DNA of 64,000 nt from Polytrichum commune (taxonomy: Eukaryota > Streptophyta > Polytrichopsida > Polytrichales > Polytrichaceae). This document shows positions 24,881-39,000 of this stretch, piece after piece (the stretch's first letter is position 1; each line of letters begins with the position of its first letter). The DNA lies in NCBI GenBank assembly GCA_950295325.1, contig OX485809.1, positions 39,091,081-39,155,080 on the forward strand, written 5' to 3'. The translations under genes were made by a program, and so were the position numbers. Under the pieces are notes generated by a model that was given only the letters and a program-made list of their open reading frames with translations, ran no database searches and was not told where the DNA came from.

Positions 24881-26186
24881 ATTCACAATGAAAAGACCCT
24901 ATCTTCAATGCCAAGAACCAATATCTTCACAACAAAATCCCGTGGCGGAAGATCCTCCTAACAGATGATAATGGCTACACCTCAAATGCTCCAAGCTACC
25001 CCCTACATCACCTGTTGAGTACACAAAAGATGCAATAATGAACAACAGAGGAACAGAGGACATGCAAAGCACCAATAACAGCGTCTATAGTAACAAAACT
25101 TGCTGATTCCATTCAAGGGGTCAACACCAATACACTTTACCAGACAGTGCAAGTCTGGAAACACATTGTAAAGGAGAATTTTAAATCTTAAGCTCTTGTA
25201 CGCGTAGACCAGTTACAACCTTCACAGCCACACCTAAAATCATGTATACAAGCACTACCAGATACCAACTGATTATGTACTTAGAAGCAGTAAAAAAAAA
25301 TCGGCATCAGTAATACTCCTCCTCTCCACACCAAGTGAGCATTGCAAAAAAGGAAACACAAAACTCCTCTATTTTCTCATAATCAACAGCATTAAGCTCA
25401 AGCCTAAAATTTCACAACCACCTGTTGCCCCAGAAGAAATAGAACTTCACCCGCATCTGACATTCCCAAACAATTGCAGGATTTCATATACAGTGACGAA
25501 TCCATCACTATAAGAAAGCTGGCACCTTGCATTCTAGTCTATCTTTAGAAAACTTATTTAGCCTCTCCTGAATCAGATGAAAAGAAGTGTCCAACCAACA
25601 GTATTCTACATCGCCCACGTAGTGCAGATTTATTTTGTTCTGCAAATTATGCATGTAGCGCTTAAGTTCTGCACCAATTATCTACAGGATCGCAAATTCT
25701 AATGACAAGCTGTACTCTAAAAGTCAGCTTCTAGTGAAGATTGATACCACTCGCGATCTCCACTCTGAATTCGACCACCTCATTCACGGAGTTCACTACA
25801 AATCATAGATTGCACCATCCAATGTGCCGTTCTCTCAACGAACACAATTCTCCTCCAAAAGTTTCTCTCGGTAACCAGTGCCTGGTGCAATTCTTCTAGG
25901 AATTGAATAGTCTGTAAAAACACGGAAAGAGGAGGCTACTTTCCAATGATGGAATTCCTCCGCAATGGCCCCGACCAACAGCTTGAACATGATAATCCAT
26001 TTACAGTATGGACTAACGAAATTAACCTACAGCATCAACTGCGAGATTGTCTAAATTAATGATGTCTTGAAGCATTCAGGAGGTACTCCATGGTATCCTG
26101 GAAACGCAGGATTACACTCTTTAGCTTTTGAACTGAGAAAAGCAGGGTAGTGCGACTTAAATATACCAAGGCTTACGGTTGACGTG
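24881..26186. other. Upstream/5' UTR-intron region of PA200, no coding content seen
   Basis: AT-rich sequence between the PA200 start codon and the tandem repeat. ORFs are short and show no family resemblance. It is probably part of a 5' UTR intron if transcription starts in the GC-rich block near 27.4-27.7 kb. No transposon ends were recognised. Confidence 0.4.
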
Positions 26187-26997
26187 AACTTTGACCTTAT
26201 GAGAACAAGCCTAACGATATTGATGACTCTACTCGAATTTCTACACAGCATTAGAGGTCTTCCTAACGGCAGTACAAATTAGTTGTCCATTGGCAACCAT
26301 GAGAACATTTTAGAAATATGGCCTAAGGATGCTTCTATTAAGCTCGACTAATCCCCGATACATATAAATACCTCTCCAAAAGCATTGCAACTTTGACCTT
26401 AAGAGAACAAGCCTAATGATAGTGATGACTCTACTCGAAATTCAACAGAGCTCTAGAGGTCTACCTAACGACAGTACAAATTATTTGTCCATTGGCAACC
26501 ATGAGAACATCTTAGAATCATCGCCTGAAGATGCTCTATTGAACTCGATTATCGCCCGATATATATGAACACCTCTCCAAAAGCATTGCAACTTTAACCT
26601 TAGGAGAACAAAGCCTAACGTTAGTGATAACTCTACACGAAATTCTACAAAGCTCTACAGGCCTACCTAACCGCAGTAAAAATTTAATTGTCCATTGGCA
26701 CCGATGCGAACATCTTAGAATCATAGCCTGAGGCTGCTCTATTTAAGCTCAATTATCCATGGATACATATGAGCACCTCTCCAAAAGCATTGCAACTTTG
26801 TGCTTAGGAGAACAAGCCTAACGATAGTGATGACTCTACGCGAAATTCTACTAGAGGTCTAGAGGTCTACCTACCTGCACTACAAATTTAATTGTCCATT
26901 GGCACCTATGGCAACATGTTAGAATCATCGCCTGAGGATGCTCTATTAAGTTCGATTATACCCCGATACGTATGAACACCTCTCCAAAAGCCATTGC
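26187..26997. repeat. Tandem repeat, four copies of a ~202-bp unit
   Basis: The phrase AACTTTGACCTTA-GAGAACAA-GCCTAACGATA recurs with starts at about 26187, 26389, 26590 and 26794, and a fifth copy breaks off after 26998. Spacing is 201-204 bp. Each unit also holds GGTCTACCTAAC, TTGTCCATTGGCA, CATCTTAGAATCAT and CACCTCTCCAAAAGCATTGC. Copies differ by scattered substitutions and small indels, so the array is not recent. It lies in the probable 5' UTR intron or upstream region of PA200. Function unknown. Confidence 0.88.
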
Positions 26998-27359
26998 AAC
27001 TACTTCTCCTAATGAGTACATGAATCCCTCTTCACCACCACTGGAAGCAGGTCATTCGAGACTAGGCTCCATCAAGGAAACTCATCATTCCCTTGCCCCA
27101 GCAATCACAGCCATCCACTGTTTAACAAACCTCGGCAGGCACAAAAGCAATCCTACTAACTTAACTCTCATCATACTCGCGTACTCTTCCTCTTCCTTCC
27201 CTTTCCTAAGCCTCCAAGGTTCCAGCCTACCTTAACCACAACCAATCTCGACTATCCATCCACAGCCCATCCACTTCAGCCACTCCTTGTTGCCAGCCGT
27301 CAAGAACCGCGGTGAATCCTCCAATTCGCCACCACCCTAAGCTACCAACACCCAGCACC

Positions 27360-27720
27360 TAACACGCGCTTGAACCGATTCCGCCCGCGTGGGGGATCCT
27401 GCCCACCTGGTGGAGAGAGACGCTTCGTGACGCATTCAGTTTCAATCTTCTCCTCCGACACCTCTGCGACACACATCCCGCATCACATTTCATGCCCCGC
27501 TGCGACCTGTCATGACGCGCTAAATCGCTACCGTCCCCCGCTGCCCCTTGGCAGCGCGCTTGTCGACTTCGGCCACAGTAGTAGGTGCGCAGGCGGTGGG
27601 TGCCAGATTCGGGCGGCTGGCGGAGTAATTCTGCGCGGATCGGCCACTGCGTCGCCCAGCTATGGCGTCTCCTCGGGGCGTCCTCCGTCGTCCTAGAGTG
27701 TCCGACAGTCGGAGGCAGGC
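27360..27720 (-). promoter_or_regulatory. GC-rich probable promoter/5' UTR of PA200
   Basis: This is the only strongly GC- and CpG-rich stretch upstream of the PA200 start codon. It ends at an (AG)n microsatellite at about 27730-27750, which reads CT-rich on the transcribed minus strand, a common plant core-promoter/5' UTR feature. On the minus strand a good donor (CCACCAG|gtgggc, about 27408) could begin a 5' UTR intron running to near 24.9 kb. There is no conserved ORF here. Transcription start and UTR intron are inferred only. Confidence 0.4.
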
Positions 27721-30700
27721 AAGCTCGGGGAGAGAGAGAGAGAGAGAGAGAATGAGTGAACGAATGAATTAACGAATGAATGAAAATGAGAGAGAAGAGA
27801 GAGAGTCCAGGGGTGACTGATTGTCAAGGGAGGGGGTACAGTACAGGGGCATGTACAGGGCCCCACTGAACGTGAGTTCGGCTTAGGAATAACTTAGCCC
27901 TCGTCCAGTTCACACGTTACTTTCTATTCCCAGACTGTTGGCTTTTTGGTAACACTGAAGAGGGCTTTGTGTTCCCAAGTGTAGATGCCACGTGTCGTTC
28001 TCAAATTGGTGAGGATCAGCTCAAATCCCACGTGGGAACTACGTTCCTGCACCACGTCTTTCACACCTATTATTGTGGCCCATTGTAATTTTGACACACC
28101 ACAGTATGTATTAGGGTAATGCCCAATGTATTATGATAGTGGTCAATGTAGAATTTTCTTAGCTCATAATATCATGTGTTCAAACCTATGAGTATGGAAT
28201 CAATGTTTTCTACAAGAACATGAACTATTATGGGTTGAAAATGCATATAAAAAACAACTCGTTAGCATTACATCATATAACATATGAATGTTTGTAGATT
28301 ATTAATAGTCTATAAGTCACCCTAATTCTCAACTCACACATAAGGTAAACACTGCCCATGGAATTTCCTACTTGCACTAACATATAGCTCATGATACTAG
28401 GGGTGATCAGTGTAGTAAAGATAAACTAGAGCACATTGTTTTATGTTTAGATTTTGGCAAACCAATGTTGTTAGAAGAAGGTATGATCGGTGTTGTGTGA
28501 GTACGAGGAATGTGCATTGGTATGTGACAACATACTACACATGTATCAATGAATCATAATTGACCTGCAAAGATTGATACATTACCCCATACAATCCACC
28601 TCTAATATGTGTCACCCTTGAAACTGTTAAATTGCATGTGTGTTAAGGAAAATTACACTATCCCAAAAAAATCCAAAAATTCAAAAAATATATGCCTTGT
28701 CAATGAATTCACCTTCACAAGTGTTAAATCTACATATGAAAATGAGGTTATGATATTTTGTAACTTGGATGGAAAAAGACGATAATCCTAACTTTAAACC
28801 CCTGAACTTTGTTACCTTACTAGAACAATCAACACTGGTATTTGTAAGAAAGTGGGATTGGACCCACTATGAATGCACATGAGTTCATCACTTATGAATT
28901 GGAATTTGATGTAAACATTTCATGCATACCTATTGATACAAAACCTATAGGTATACTCGATGAAAGAGATGATGCAACTGACTATGGACCTAGTGAAGAA
29001 GTTGATAATCTTCAAATTGATGATGTCGTGGTAGATTAAGTACGGTTCAAGGATGTTGAATGTGCATCAATGACCTTGATTTTTTTTTGGGGGGGGGGGA
29101 AACAAAGGCATGTTGATGTTGCACCTCTCATCCAAAGCATTCGAACATTAAAAAAAAAAACATAGGATTTTGGCATGCACAATAATCATTGTCATCAAAC
29201 TACTTTAGAATTATTCTTTTATTACGTTTAGATATACGATGACATTCATATCTTATGTACTTTCATCACTTATTTATAAAAAGTGTTATTGTCTTTATTT
29301 TTATATCACTTGCGTGTTATTCATGTAAGTGATACGCATTGTCTATGCTACCCGTGAATAAATGTCGAAGTGTTACACCACAGATGTGGTACAAGTTCCC
29401 TTGCTCCAAAGTGGCAACAGGTAGTGAGAGTGGACTATAAGTTATTACCTATTTGCCATTACCTCTTTGAACACATGTACCCAAATGGAAATTTTATTTA
29501 TTTATATTTAATGATGTTCAATTATATAGATCCTGCAAGTATCAAATATGGTGATGTGCACACATCATTAGCAAGAATCATGTCTTGGATAATAGGAACA
29601 TACTTTTGAGGGGTCATGTTTCTCCCTAACTAGTGTTGCATTTTTTATTCTAGAGTTTGGAGGCGGCATTATAAAATGTGTTTTTATGTTATTTTTATTG
29701 AAATTCATCGAAGACACCAATCCGCGAGGTCCTTAATGGCAAATCATTGTCAAAAACATTCCTCTCATCTAAGATCAATTCTTTGAGTTTTTCTTCGCCC
29801 AAGTATTGATCCAAGAATGAAGACATTGTGCATGCAAACCATCATTCATGACTTGTCCGGTGTGCCATGTGGTGCATTGTGTATTCTAGTATTTCTCAAT
29901 TCGTGTGGCAACACTCAAGGCTCAACACATTGCCATTGAGTTTGAATGTACTAATGCTATATGGTAATGTGGAGCAATTTGCGAAGTTGAGTGTTTATAT
30001 CTGCCCTACTAGCCAGGACTGACTATAGTCAGGAATTTATATTTAAAAACATAAAAATTGTCAAGTATTTTCAAATGCATTTTTAAATTTATATTTTACA
30101 ATAAATTAAAAGGAAACGCACCACTATCCCTAACACATTTAAAATTATCCATCATGAATGAAGGAAATCTAAGTTACTGGGATGAATAAATCATAAACTC
30201 TTTGGGACATTTTTTATTAGACCTTAGTCCATCCAATCAAATGATTTTACATGCAGGTTGGTATGAAATCACCAAATCCAACAATGAAAGGCTATTTTAC
30301 AACATCATCTCATGTCATTACCAATCTATATCATTTAACATTAGAGGTCCACGTTGTAGGATACAATATTTGTGTGCCTTTGAAAGACTTCCAACTAAGA
30401 GGAAGGTGATGGGTATATCATGGTGGACATGACAAGTGCAACTAGGGTTGCACACTAATTTCATCCATCGTGGTGTTTACTATGGCCCACACAATAGGGT
30501 TTCCCCAAAGCAACACACACATGGCAATTGCAAGTTGTTATGAGGTACACTTCGTTAGGTGCGAGAGAAAGTATATAAGAAGGTGCCTATGACAGGTTGT
30601 GTATCATGCTAATGTTGTATACCACACAATAAAAATGGAACCGCATAACATTCTCAAAAACTCACTAATCATTATCATTTATAATCACAAGACAACCTCA

Positions 30701-31799
30701 CTAGACGCTACAATGTTTGACCAATGATCCTCCAAGATTCTCTATGAGAGTGCTACATTTTGAGATTCAACCTAAAAACACATGCATGTTGTCAGGCAAT
30801 GATGCCTATCTAATTCATATTATGTCATGTGGTACTTTTAAAAGTTGATAAATCTTCCAAGTATTGGTGACAATTGTTCTTTGGAAATTCAACCAAATTC
30901 TCATTTTTTTTTATGTGTACACATAACTAACTTCCATTATTATGTGCCTAAGTGCCACAACGACTTATATACTTGGAAGTCGTATTCCCTACTTGCTATG
31001 GGCAACTACCCACCTTTTGAGAGAAATTCACATGCAAGTGGTGTTCACTCCTCGTGCTTCACATGATAAATGAATCGACAACCAATACGAGATCAATTGT
31101 TGTTGCCACTTCTAGTGTCCCCCATTTCACAAACCCCACCTCACAATAGAACCCCCCTTCCTTATCACTAGAACATCCACTCATATACTTCAACAAGTGA
31201 AAGGTAGTATTACATAATTCAAGAGATATATATCATCCAATTGTTGCACGCCTTGCCCATGCGTTTTACCTCTTAGTTACAACACACTACACTCTTATAT
31301 TTGAGTACGTGGTATATGACAAGGTTTATAATTATGCATGAACATAAAAAAAAACGACATGCTACAATGAGATTTGACTATGTGGTCAACTATACACATT
31401 AGTCTATGTTTAGTCGTTAAACACAAGTTAGGAAGGCCTATGTGACCTCATGAAGCTTTTACATATCAAACTTGAAATGACATCGTGCATGGTCTACAAT
31501 CCCTTATCATCCCATCCAATGGTCACAATTGTTCGTCAAGTTCGAAGTGCCCAAAATAAGGCCATGTCATACCTTACTTGGGAGCAAGATCCTAAGAAAA
31601 ACCATCTCCAGTGGAAAATCACTTGGAAGTTGCGAAATTGGGGGGGGGGGACTCTCTAGGCCCTCATGATCTTGCATGGGATCCCAAGTCCCAAGTCCCA
31701 AACATGGAAGCCAAGTCCCAACTTTTGAGCCTCAAGACATCGTAAAAATATGGTTATATATGATTAAAGTAGGACCTTGATTATTTGATGCAAAAGAAA
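27721..31799. other. Intergenic, no gene recognised
   Basis: Starts with the (AG)n run and GAATGAATGAA repeats, then AT-rich DNA with G and A homopolymers at about 29080-29155 and a G run at about 31641. The part at 28090-28280 resembles 48985-49130 (see findings). Nothing coding was recognised. Confidence 0.4.
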
Positions 31800-32360
31800 A
31801 TGTGGGACCTGTGTTGAGAGTTGGGTCTATGTCGTGCACCTCTCCATGAGGAGTGCCCGAAACACCATGGGCACAAGGGGGACCCCGGAGTGACACCCGG
31901 GACTTGTGGCGCCGTTGGTGAGAGGGCCCAAGTGATCCTAGTGTGGGTGAGGGCCCCGGGCGTTGGGAACGCCTCCCACCCACGGAGACTAAGTTAGGAG
32001 GCACGAGGGTAAGGCCAAGAGCTATGCGTAGCTCATGGCATGGTGATTCTAGAATGCTCAAGAACACCTCAATAGGAGGTGTGAGCTAGGAGTTATGGCA
32101 ATTTGAGTGGGGCGCTGTCCCGGGACAGCGCCCTGGTACAGCAGTGCCTGGTAGTGATTCCCGGGACTGTCAAGGTTCAAACAGACATAACTTCCCCAAG
32201 ACTTGCCCGAATGGGGCAAGTGAGGAGTCCATCGGCATCTACGTGAAGCGTAGATGAGGATGGAGTGGTTTCTTGTGAGCATCAGACATCATACAAGGAA
32301 GTTATGATGGTCTGAAGCTGCTGGGGGCTTCTAGGCCCAGCGGCTAAGGGAAAATGTCTA
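31800..32360. other. GC-rich island of unknown origin with a 24-bp perfect palindrome
   Basis: A sharply GC-richer block in AT-rich DNA. It contains the perfect 24-bp palindrome whose half is GGGCGCTGTCCC (32110-32133), followed by repeated CCCGGGAC words. Long stop-free stretches on the minus strand follow from the high GC and match no family I recognise. It could be a solo LTR or another transposon fragment; no LTR partner was found. Confidence 0.4.
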
Positions 32361-32607
32361 CTTGGCCCCAACTCTTGGTGGAGAGACAAGAGGTTGGTTG
32401 ACAGTTGATAATCACAAACCACATGTTGGGATCACAATGCAGGACATTTGCACTACGTTGTCCTCAGTTTATCGAAAGCAAATCATGCGATTAAAACATG
32501 GCAAATGTGGATATATCATATTTGAGTTGGAATATATGAACATCAACTAAGACCGATATGAGTATAATGCGTACTGTAATGCGAGGTTATGTTTTGTAGA
32601 AGTACAT

Positions 32608-32612
<5 letters not shown>

Positions 32613-32640
<28 letters not shown>
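32613..32640. repeat. (GT)n microsatellite
   Basis: An uninterrupted run of GT dinucleotides, about 14 units, in intergenic DNA. Confidence 0.95.
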
Positions 32641-32643
<3 letters not shown>

Positions 32644-35600
32644 TCTTTGTAATGCACATATGTGGATGTTGTAGATAGGTTTTTGGATTGGGTTCCGATC
32701 AACACAACCACACATGGAAGACTAAATAAGTGTCAAATTTAACTCTAGGTGCCACTATTAGGTTAATTGAGAGGTCACGATGGCTTGGAGATGAAATTAG
32801 AATGATAATCCCAGAGAAAACAATTTCTTAAATGAGTTTTAGGATTTTCTGAGATTAAGGGAGGGTTTCTTAGGATCACTCAATGTGATACATGCAATTG
32901 CTCAATCTCTCCCTCACACCCTCGTTCAACAATATATATCTCCCTATCATGGTTTTGCAATGCAGGGAGTCACTACTCAACAATAGTCTTTTGAGTAACC
33001 AATAACCTCATGAACTCAAGGCTAGGGGCACCTTGACTTGATCCATAGTCTCTCCTTCATTAAAGGATAATTAAATGTATCAAGAAATATTGTTGTTAAA
33101 CCCCACGGGTTGTTTGGTTCCTTAATTTATCTTCACTCTTAACGAGGCAGTTGGACCATTGTCCTTACCTTTGTTAGGCAATGTATCATCCCTGTAAATA
33201 TCTAGTGAATATAGGCCAAACCACGTTAGTAGGAACAACCAAGACATCTATGGATTAACTCTCCAACAATTTTATCCTAGTTGAAAGTATTCAATTTAAT
33301 AATTCTCTAGTTTTCTTTAATTAGCATAAAAACATCTCACTCATTGTATTAAAATGAATTGTTGCAATTTGCAAAAGTCTAGTAACAATAACTAAGTCTA
33401 CCGGCCAATAACCTAAAGGATTGAGTCTACATTCTAGTAGCCATAGCCAAGTGTCCAATAACCAATCACAAGTAGTGAGTCTCATAGAGTGTAGTGTAGG
33501 CCATAGTCTTAATAACAAGTAATAATCCAAATGTACTCGAAGATCGATTTGCCTCTTAGTAATAATATGTTTGCCCTTGGGCTCCCCTCATTTCAATATG
33601 GGATATCTCCTTGCTTTCTCCATGGTCTGGTTGACCTCCTGTTCCCGACGTTTCACCTCTCTCAGGCCATCGTTGTTGCTGTAGACTATGGTCCTTCGCT
33701 AAATTGGGCACTCGAGTTACCATGTCATGGCCATGATCATGCATAACTAACGATAATTCACTTCGCCACAAGATGATAGTTCTTTCACAAGACATACCCC
33801 TCTTTATTAGGTTGAATGATTAAGTTTATTAAATCAAAGTTCTTTCAGGAATCTCTGATTACGTTTCTAGGCTTCGCACCTACATTCCATCACAATCATC
33901 ATCTTGGTGGATTACCGTTCCAAGAAACAAATTATCATTCCTAAAGGACTTTCCACCCTCATTCATAATCAGAGCTTCGCACTCTCAATCACCTTAACTC
34001 AAAATAACATGCACCTTGATATTAATGGGAAGAAGATTTTTTCTCTTCCCGAGGAGGAAACTTGATATTTGTCTTATTCCCTTATCTATGCTTTCTTATT
34101 GCCCCTTTTGACTATGGTCTTAGCAAATTTCACCCTGGACTTTTCTCACAATGATGTTTCATTCACCAGCGTGAGACTATGGTCAGTACCAACACGAGTT
34201 AGTTCCACAATTCAATCTTCTCACATTCTCTCCATAATACAACCAAGCTCATGTGACAACACCATTTTTCAAAGCAAGTTCGCGCACTTCCTTTGTGTGT
34301 TGCCCCAATATCTAAGTGGGGGATAACCTGAATGCGTGCATTTGCGCTATCTTTGTCTTCATGTCTTCCGACAATCCAACCCCTAGAGCATGTCTAAACT
34401 ATCCTATCATCGTCCCATGGTAATGTTCTCCGAGAGTATTTGCATGCTTTGTCACATCATAGATTAGATGGCACAATGACCCGTCAAGATACATAGGTCT
34501 GGCCACAAAATTCCGGAGGCAAACCTTCTTTATTGACATTCCAAAACGGGTTTTCCCACTATCATCACCTGCCAACATATGCTTCATGAATTTGCAGTGA
34601 GTTGCGACCTAAACCCTAAGTGTTGCTCATGCGAATTACACATGCATTACACAACGAACTACATGCAAACTACAACAAAGGTGCAAAATGTTTACTCCTT
34701 TCTACCATCCATAAGGCCCGTGTCCAATTGATTGCTTTGATGTGATACCCTAGTCTTCGTTGTAACGCCCCTGAGTGTACTGTGTGTAGTGCGTCGGGTT
34801 GGTCCGTCCGTCCGTCATCTGCCACTGAACTGTGACCCGAGCATAAATAAAAACATTGACATTTGGGCATAGCTTTGTGTCATGAACGGCGGACCAAACT
34901 CGTATGGGTATGCTTAATGTCCGTTGTGGTGTAGTTGGAATATGTAAGAGGTTGCTTAGCATGGCTTGAAAAAAGGGGTTGTTAAACTATTTTGAATGTG
35001 GTTCTTATACATTCTAAAAATCACGTAGCTTTATCTTTTCAGGCAACACCCCAACCAAATAAAATTGAGATCCAAAGATGGTTTTTAAATCCAATGTGCA
35101 TACTCAAATCAACAAATTGAGTTTGATCCCCTCTAGAATAAGCATTTGTAATCCAAACTCATAAAATCTCAAAAACATTATATTACAAGAATGATTATTT
35201 AACCCACAATTATCTTCTTTGTTGTCATCTCAAGTTAGATTTAGTTTCACTACTTACCCCAACTTGAAATTTGATTAAAGCAAGCATCATATCATCTCAA
35301 TTATAGTTGAAATGAGAATACTCTCTCCACAACCTTCATTATGTGATGGTTTAGATGTACAATTGCTCAATCTAGAAAAAACGTTGATAATACTATGTTT
35401 AAATGCCCTCAACGGCAAGGGTTGGTGATTTGAGGTGCACCCCACATAAGAAACGATGAGACAAAATCTTGGATACAGTCAAGGGCAATTGACAAACTTG
35501 GCTTAATAATTTTTACATCAGAAAAATATTCGTTTCCTTATTTTTGTTATTATCAGCCCCTTGTACACCATTTTTGCACCCTCAAATGCAACAATTGAAA

Positions 35601-36009
35601 TGCAACGGTCTAGTTCACTGAAAGGATTCACTAGAGATGGTTTTTTATTTCCAACCAATTGATTTGGGAAACTCATTATTGTTTTATCCAGTGTAATGCC
35701 TCTCATGTCAACTTTTATGTTTGTAGGGCTAGGGCTTGAGCTTCTGCCCAAGGTTGCAATGCTAACTTATTACGCACAAATGACAACCCTCCACTTGAGC
35801 CATTCTACTACTCAAGTTATAAGGTGGAAAAACAAAAAATGGAAATATGCTAATTTGGGTAAAAATAGTGGCTTCAAATTTGTGCAATATCATTTAAGAG
35901 ATGGGGTGGAGGAAATGATGAGGTTATAATGTTGTTTTGTAGATTAGACCCAACTAACTTAGAAAAAAATGCACTAAGCATAGCAGAACATTTTTTTTGT
36001 TATCCAAAT
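32641..36009. other. Intergenic, no gene recognised
   Basis: AT-rich, probably old transposon debris. A 62-codon minus-strand stretch at 34399-34587 has a protein-like look but no recognisable motif. No clear terminal repeats were found. Confidence 0.35.
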
Positions 36010-39000
36010 TGCAACCAAGATTGCACATCCCCATGCCCCAGACACACACGAGCCTAAACACTTAAAGCAATAAACATATCAGACAATAAAAAACTAACAC
36101 CAAAAATATCAGAAGGTCCACTACACCCACCGTTACCACTATAACCAAACCCGCACCCTAATATAATAAACCCGAGCAAATTCCCCATACAAACCATACT
36201 AAACTACAAACTAAATGAAACACAAGACAAATATAAACCAACAAAAAATACAACACATACCTATGCCAATGGTCATTACAAAATAATATAACATATAACA
36301 AATGGATGCCACAAGGTGAATTTTTCTCATTTGACCAAGCTCTAGTAATCGAACACAACATCAAGCTACTAATAAAATACTACACAAAACACCAACATAA
36401 GTACTACAAAAACATCTTACATATACACACTTCACCCCTGCACAAAACAAAGACACAAGATTCATAGCACCACCCTTAATTATCCCACACACCCAAAATC
36501 TCCGTTATAGAATGCAACCCAAAAAATGATATAAATACTAAGAAAAACACTATACAAACACAAAACAAAGTAACTCATATCTATAAAGAGACTGGAAGAC
36601 ACCTCATCACCATCCCAACCACTAAATGGAAATGAGTATGACAATAATACCACAAAACCACCTACAACACACATGGTCTAGTGCCCCCTACACAACCTTT
36701 TGAAATTGAGGTAGTATGGCTATATCAAATATGCAAGTATAAAACCCCTAGAATAGACCCACTAAAAGCATCAAAACACACTCTCCCAACTAATATCATG
36801 GAATCTCTCACAACAACCTTTAACATCTCCCATTCAAACTTCTCTTCACTTGTAACATGCTCCACACAAATTACACAATTGTACTCCCCATTCATAAGGG
36901 ACAACATCTTTGGATCACTTGGTACTACCCTCCACTACAAATGGGAAGGAATTGGATACGCACACCCACACAACAAAGAGATGGCCCAACAAACAATACA
37001 CTGGGCACGGTTGGCAGCCAAACGTGACCCAAACGCCGTCACAATACTAGTTATACCATATACTAATTGGTATCAAAACTTTACATCATACAATGGACCT
37101 TTCCCATATATACATTTTATTGCCCATTTGCCACATATACCATAAGCTATGAAGAACCAACAACCCCCCAGGATAGCATCAAACCAAGAATAGAACCATT
37201 AACAATACGAATTTTGTGTATTCTCCACCAAAACCATAGTTTTGGCACACCCAAGCAAATTGACACAATTAAATCGACAATCGAGAACCTCCATATGCTA
37301 CAATACTACATACAAAAAACCCCACCCACACCCCCTAACACACCCGTAAATAAAAACTCCAAATGGAACAAATCACCCTACCCACCACATAGCAATCTAG
37401 CAAGCACATACCATCCCTACCAAATTTGGAAGTAAATACTACACAAAAATTTCTACCCCTATATAGCGACTATACCAAGGGATCCTTCGTCCCACCAAAG
37501 CAAATCGAAGACAGACATTGGAAGAAGGAAAAAACGGGATACGGGATATACAACCCAACAAAAGTAGAGATTCAAATATAAAAAAGACTACCTAGACTAC
37601 AAACTAGCTTCAGAGCCAAACTAATGGCCATTCACAAAACATTCAATATAATTACTACCAAATACCCAAACAAACCCGCACACATATTTACCGATTGCCT
37701 GAACTGTCTATATGTAATCAACACACAACTTGAAACACCCAACCCACCATAACAACAACGGTGATAGAACCATACTGACATATATGGTAGAAATGCTAAG
37801 AAGCCATACACAACCCACTAAATATATACAAAGCTAAAGCACATACCAACATTGATGGAAATGAACAAGCAGACATACTTGCAAAAAATGGTATCAATAT
37901 ATATATATATTCACTACCAAATCATATGAGTTTGCACATACTACACCTTACTACTTTCAAAAATACACATGGCCAAACCCAAGAAAACGACCATGTCAAA
38001 TGCCTGGAAACATACATCAATAAACACGATTGAGAGAAAAACTTAGAAATAATGGCACAAAAATTTCCCAACATTTGCAAATGGACAATGAACCCTAATA
38101 TAGACAACAAATTATCCAATAATTTATGGTCTAACCCCGTAGTAACAAATTCACAAAAAACAAACCTTCTAAAACTTTGCATTGACCAATACATGGGTAA
38201 TGCTAGAAAACAATTAATTTTTGGCATACAAAGATTCTCATCAAATACTTGCTAAATATGAAATACTCTCAATGCATATACATGGCTTCACGTACTTCTA
38301 AAATGTAACCAACACCATATACATGCTCTCAGAACCAAAAGACACAACAAAGCGGTGTGGGATTTAAAAAAACTAATCCTATCATCACAAAAATCAAGGT
38401 GCTACATTCTCATGAATGCAGGGACATTCAACAACAATCCACAAGTAAATATAATCCTTGCATGGCTCATACCTTGCACATGTGGACAACAAAGATGCCA
38501 TTGTAGCGCTAGATTCAAACATGACCTACTATGTATTAAAGAACTCCCACACCAAAGTACCTAACCATTAAACCCAACAAACACCCTCATAGTACAATTT
38601 ATTGAATTCACTTACACTAATGACAAGTTCTCGCAAGAAACAATAAATAACAAAATCCAAAAATACCAACCATCAATTAATAGCCTCAATCACCAAGGGT
38701 GGAAAGGCGACCCACTCATAGTCATCACCATTGGAGCTAGAGAAATTACGCATGTCCCCTCAATGAAACAACTTGAAAAGAATTTCAACACACATTTGAA
38801 ATTTCCATAAAACACACATTCAAAGCAATTAACACCTTTGTCATTCATTATGCCGGCTCAATCCTTTTACAAAAAAGAAGAATAGGAAACAATCAATCAA
38901 TACCAATAGAATAAAAATAAAATTATATACATCGCACCACTTATCGTTACTACATTGGCTACTTTTGGTTACCGGACACTAAAGTGTGTATCCTTGAACA

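Noticed and set aside
27370-27696. Plus-strand 108-codon ORF in the GC-rich block
   Set aside because: It begins at a non-ATG codon, has no recognisable motif, and is explained by high GC; the block fits a promoter/5' UTR of the minus-strand gene.
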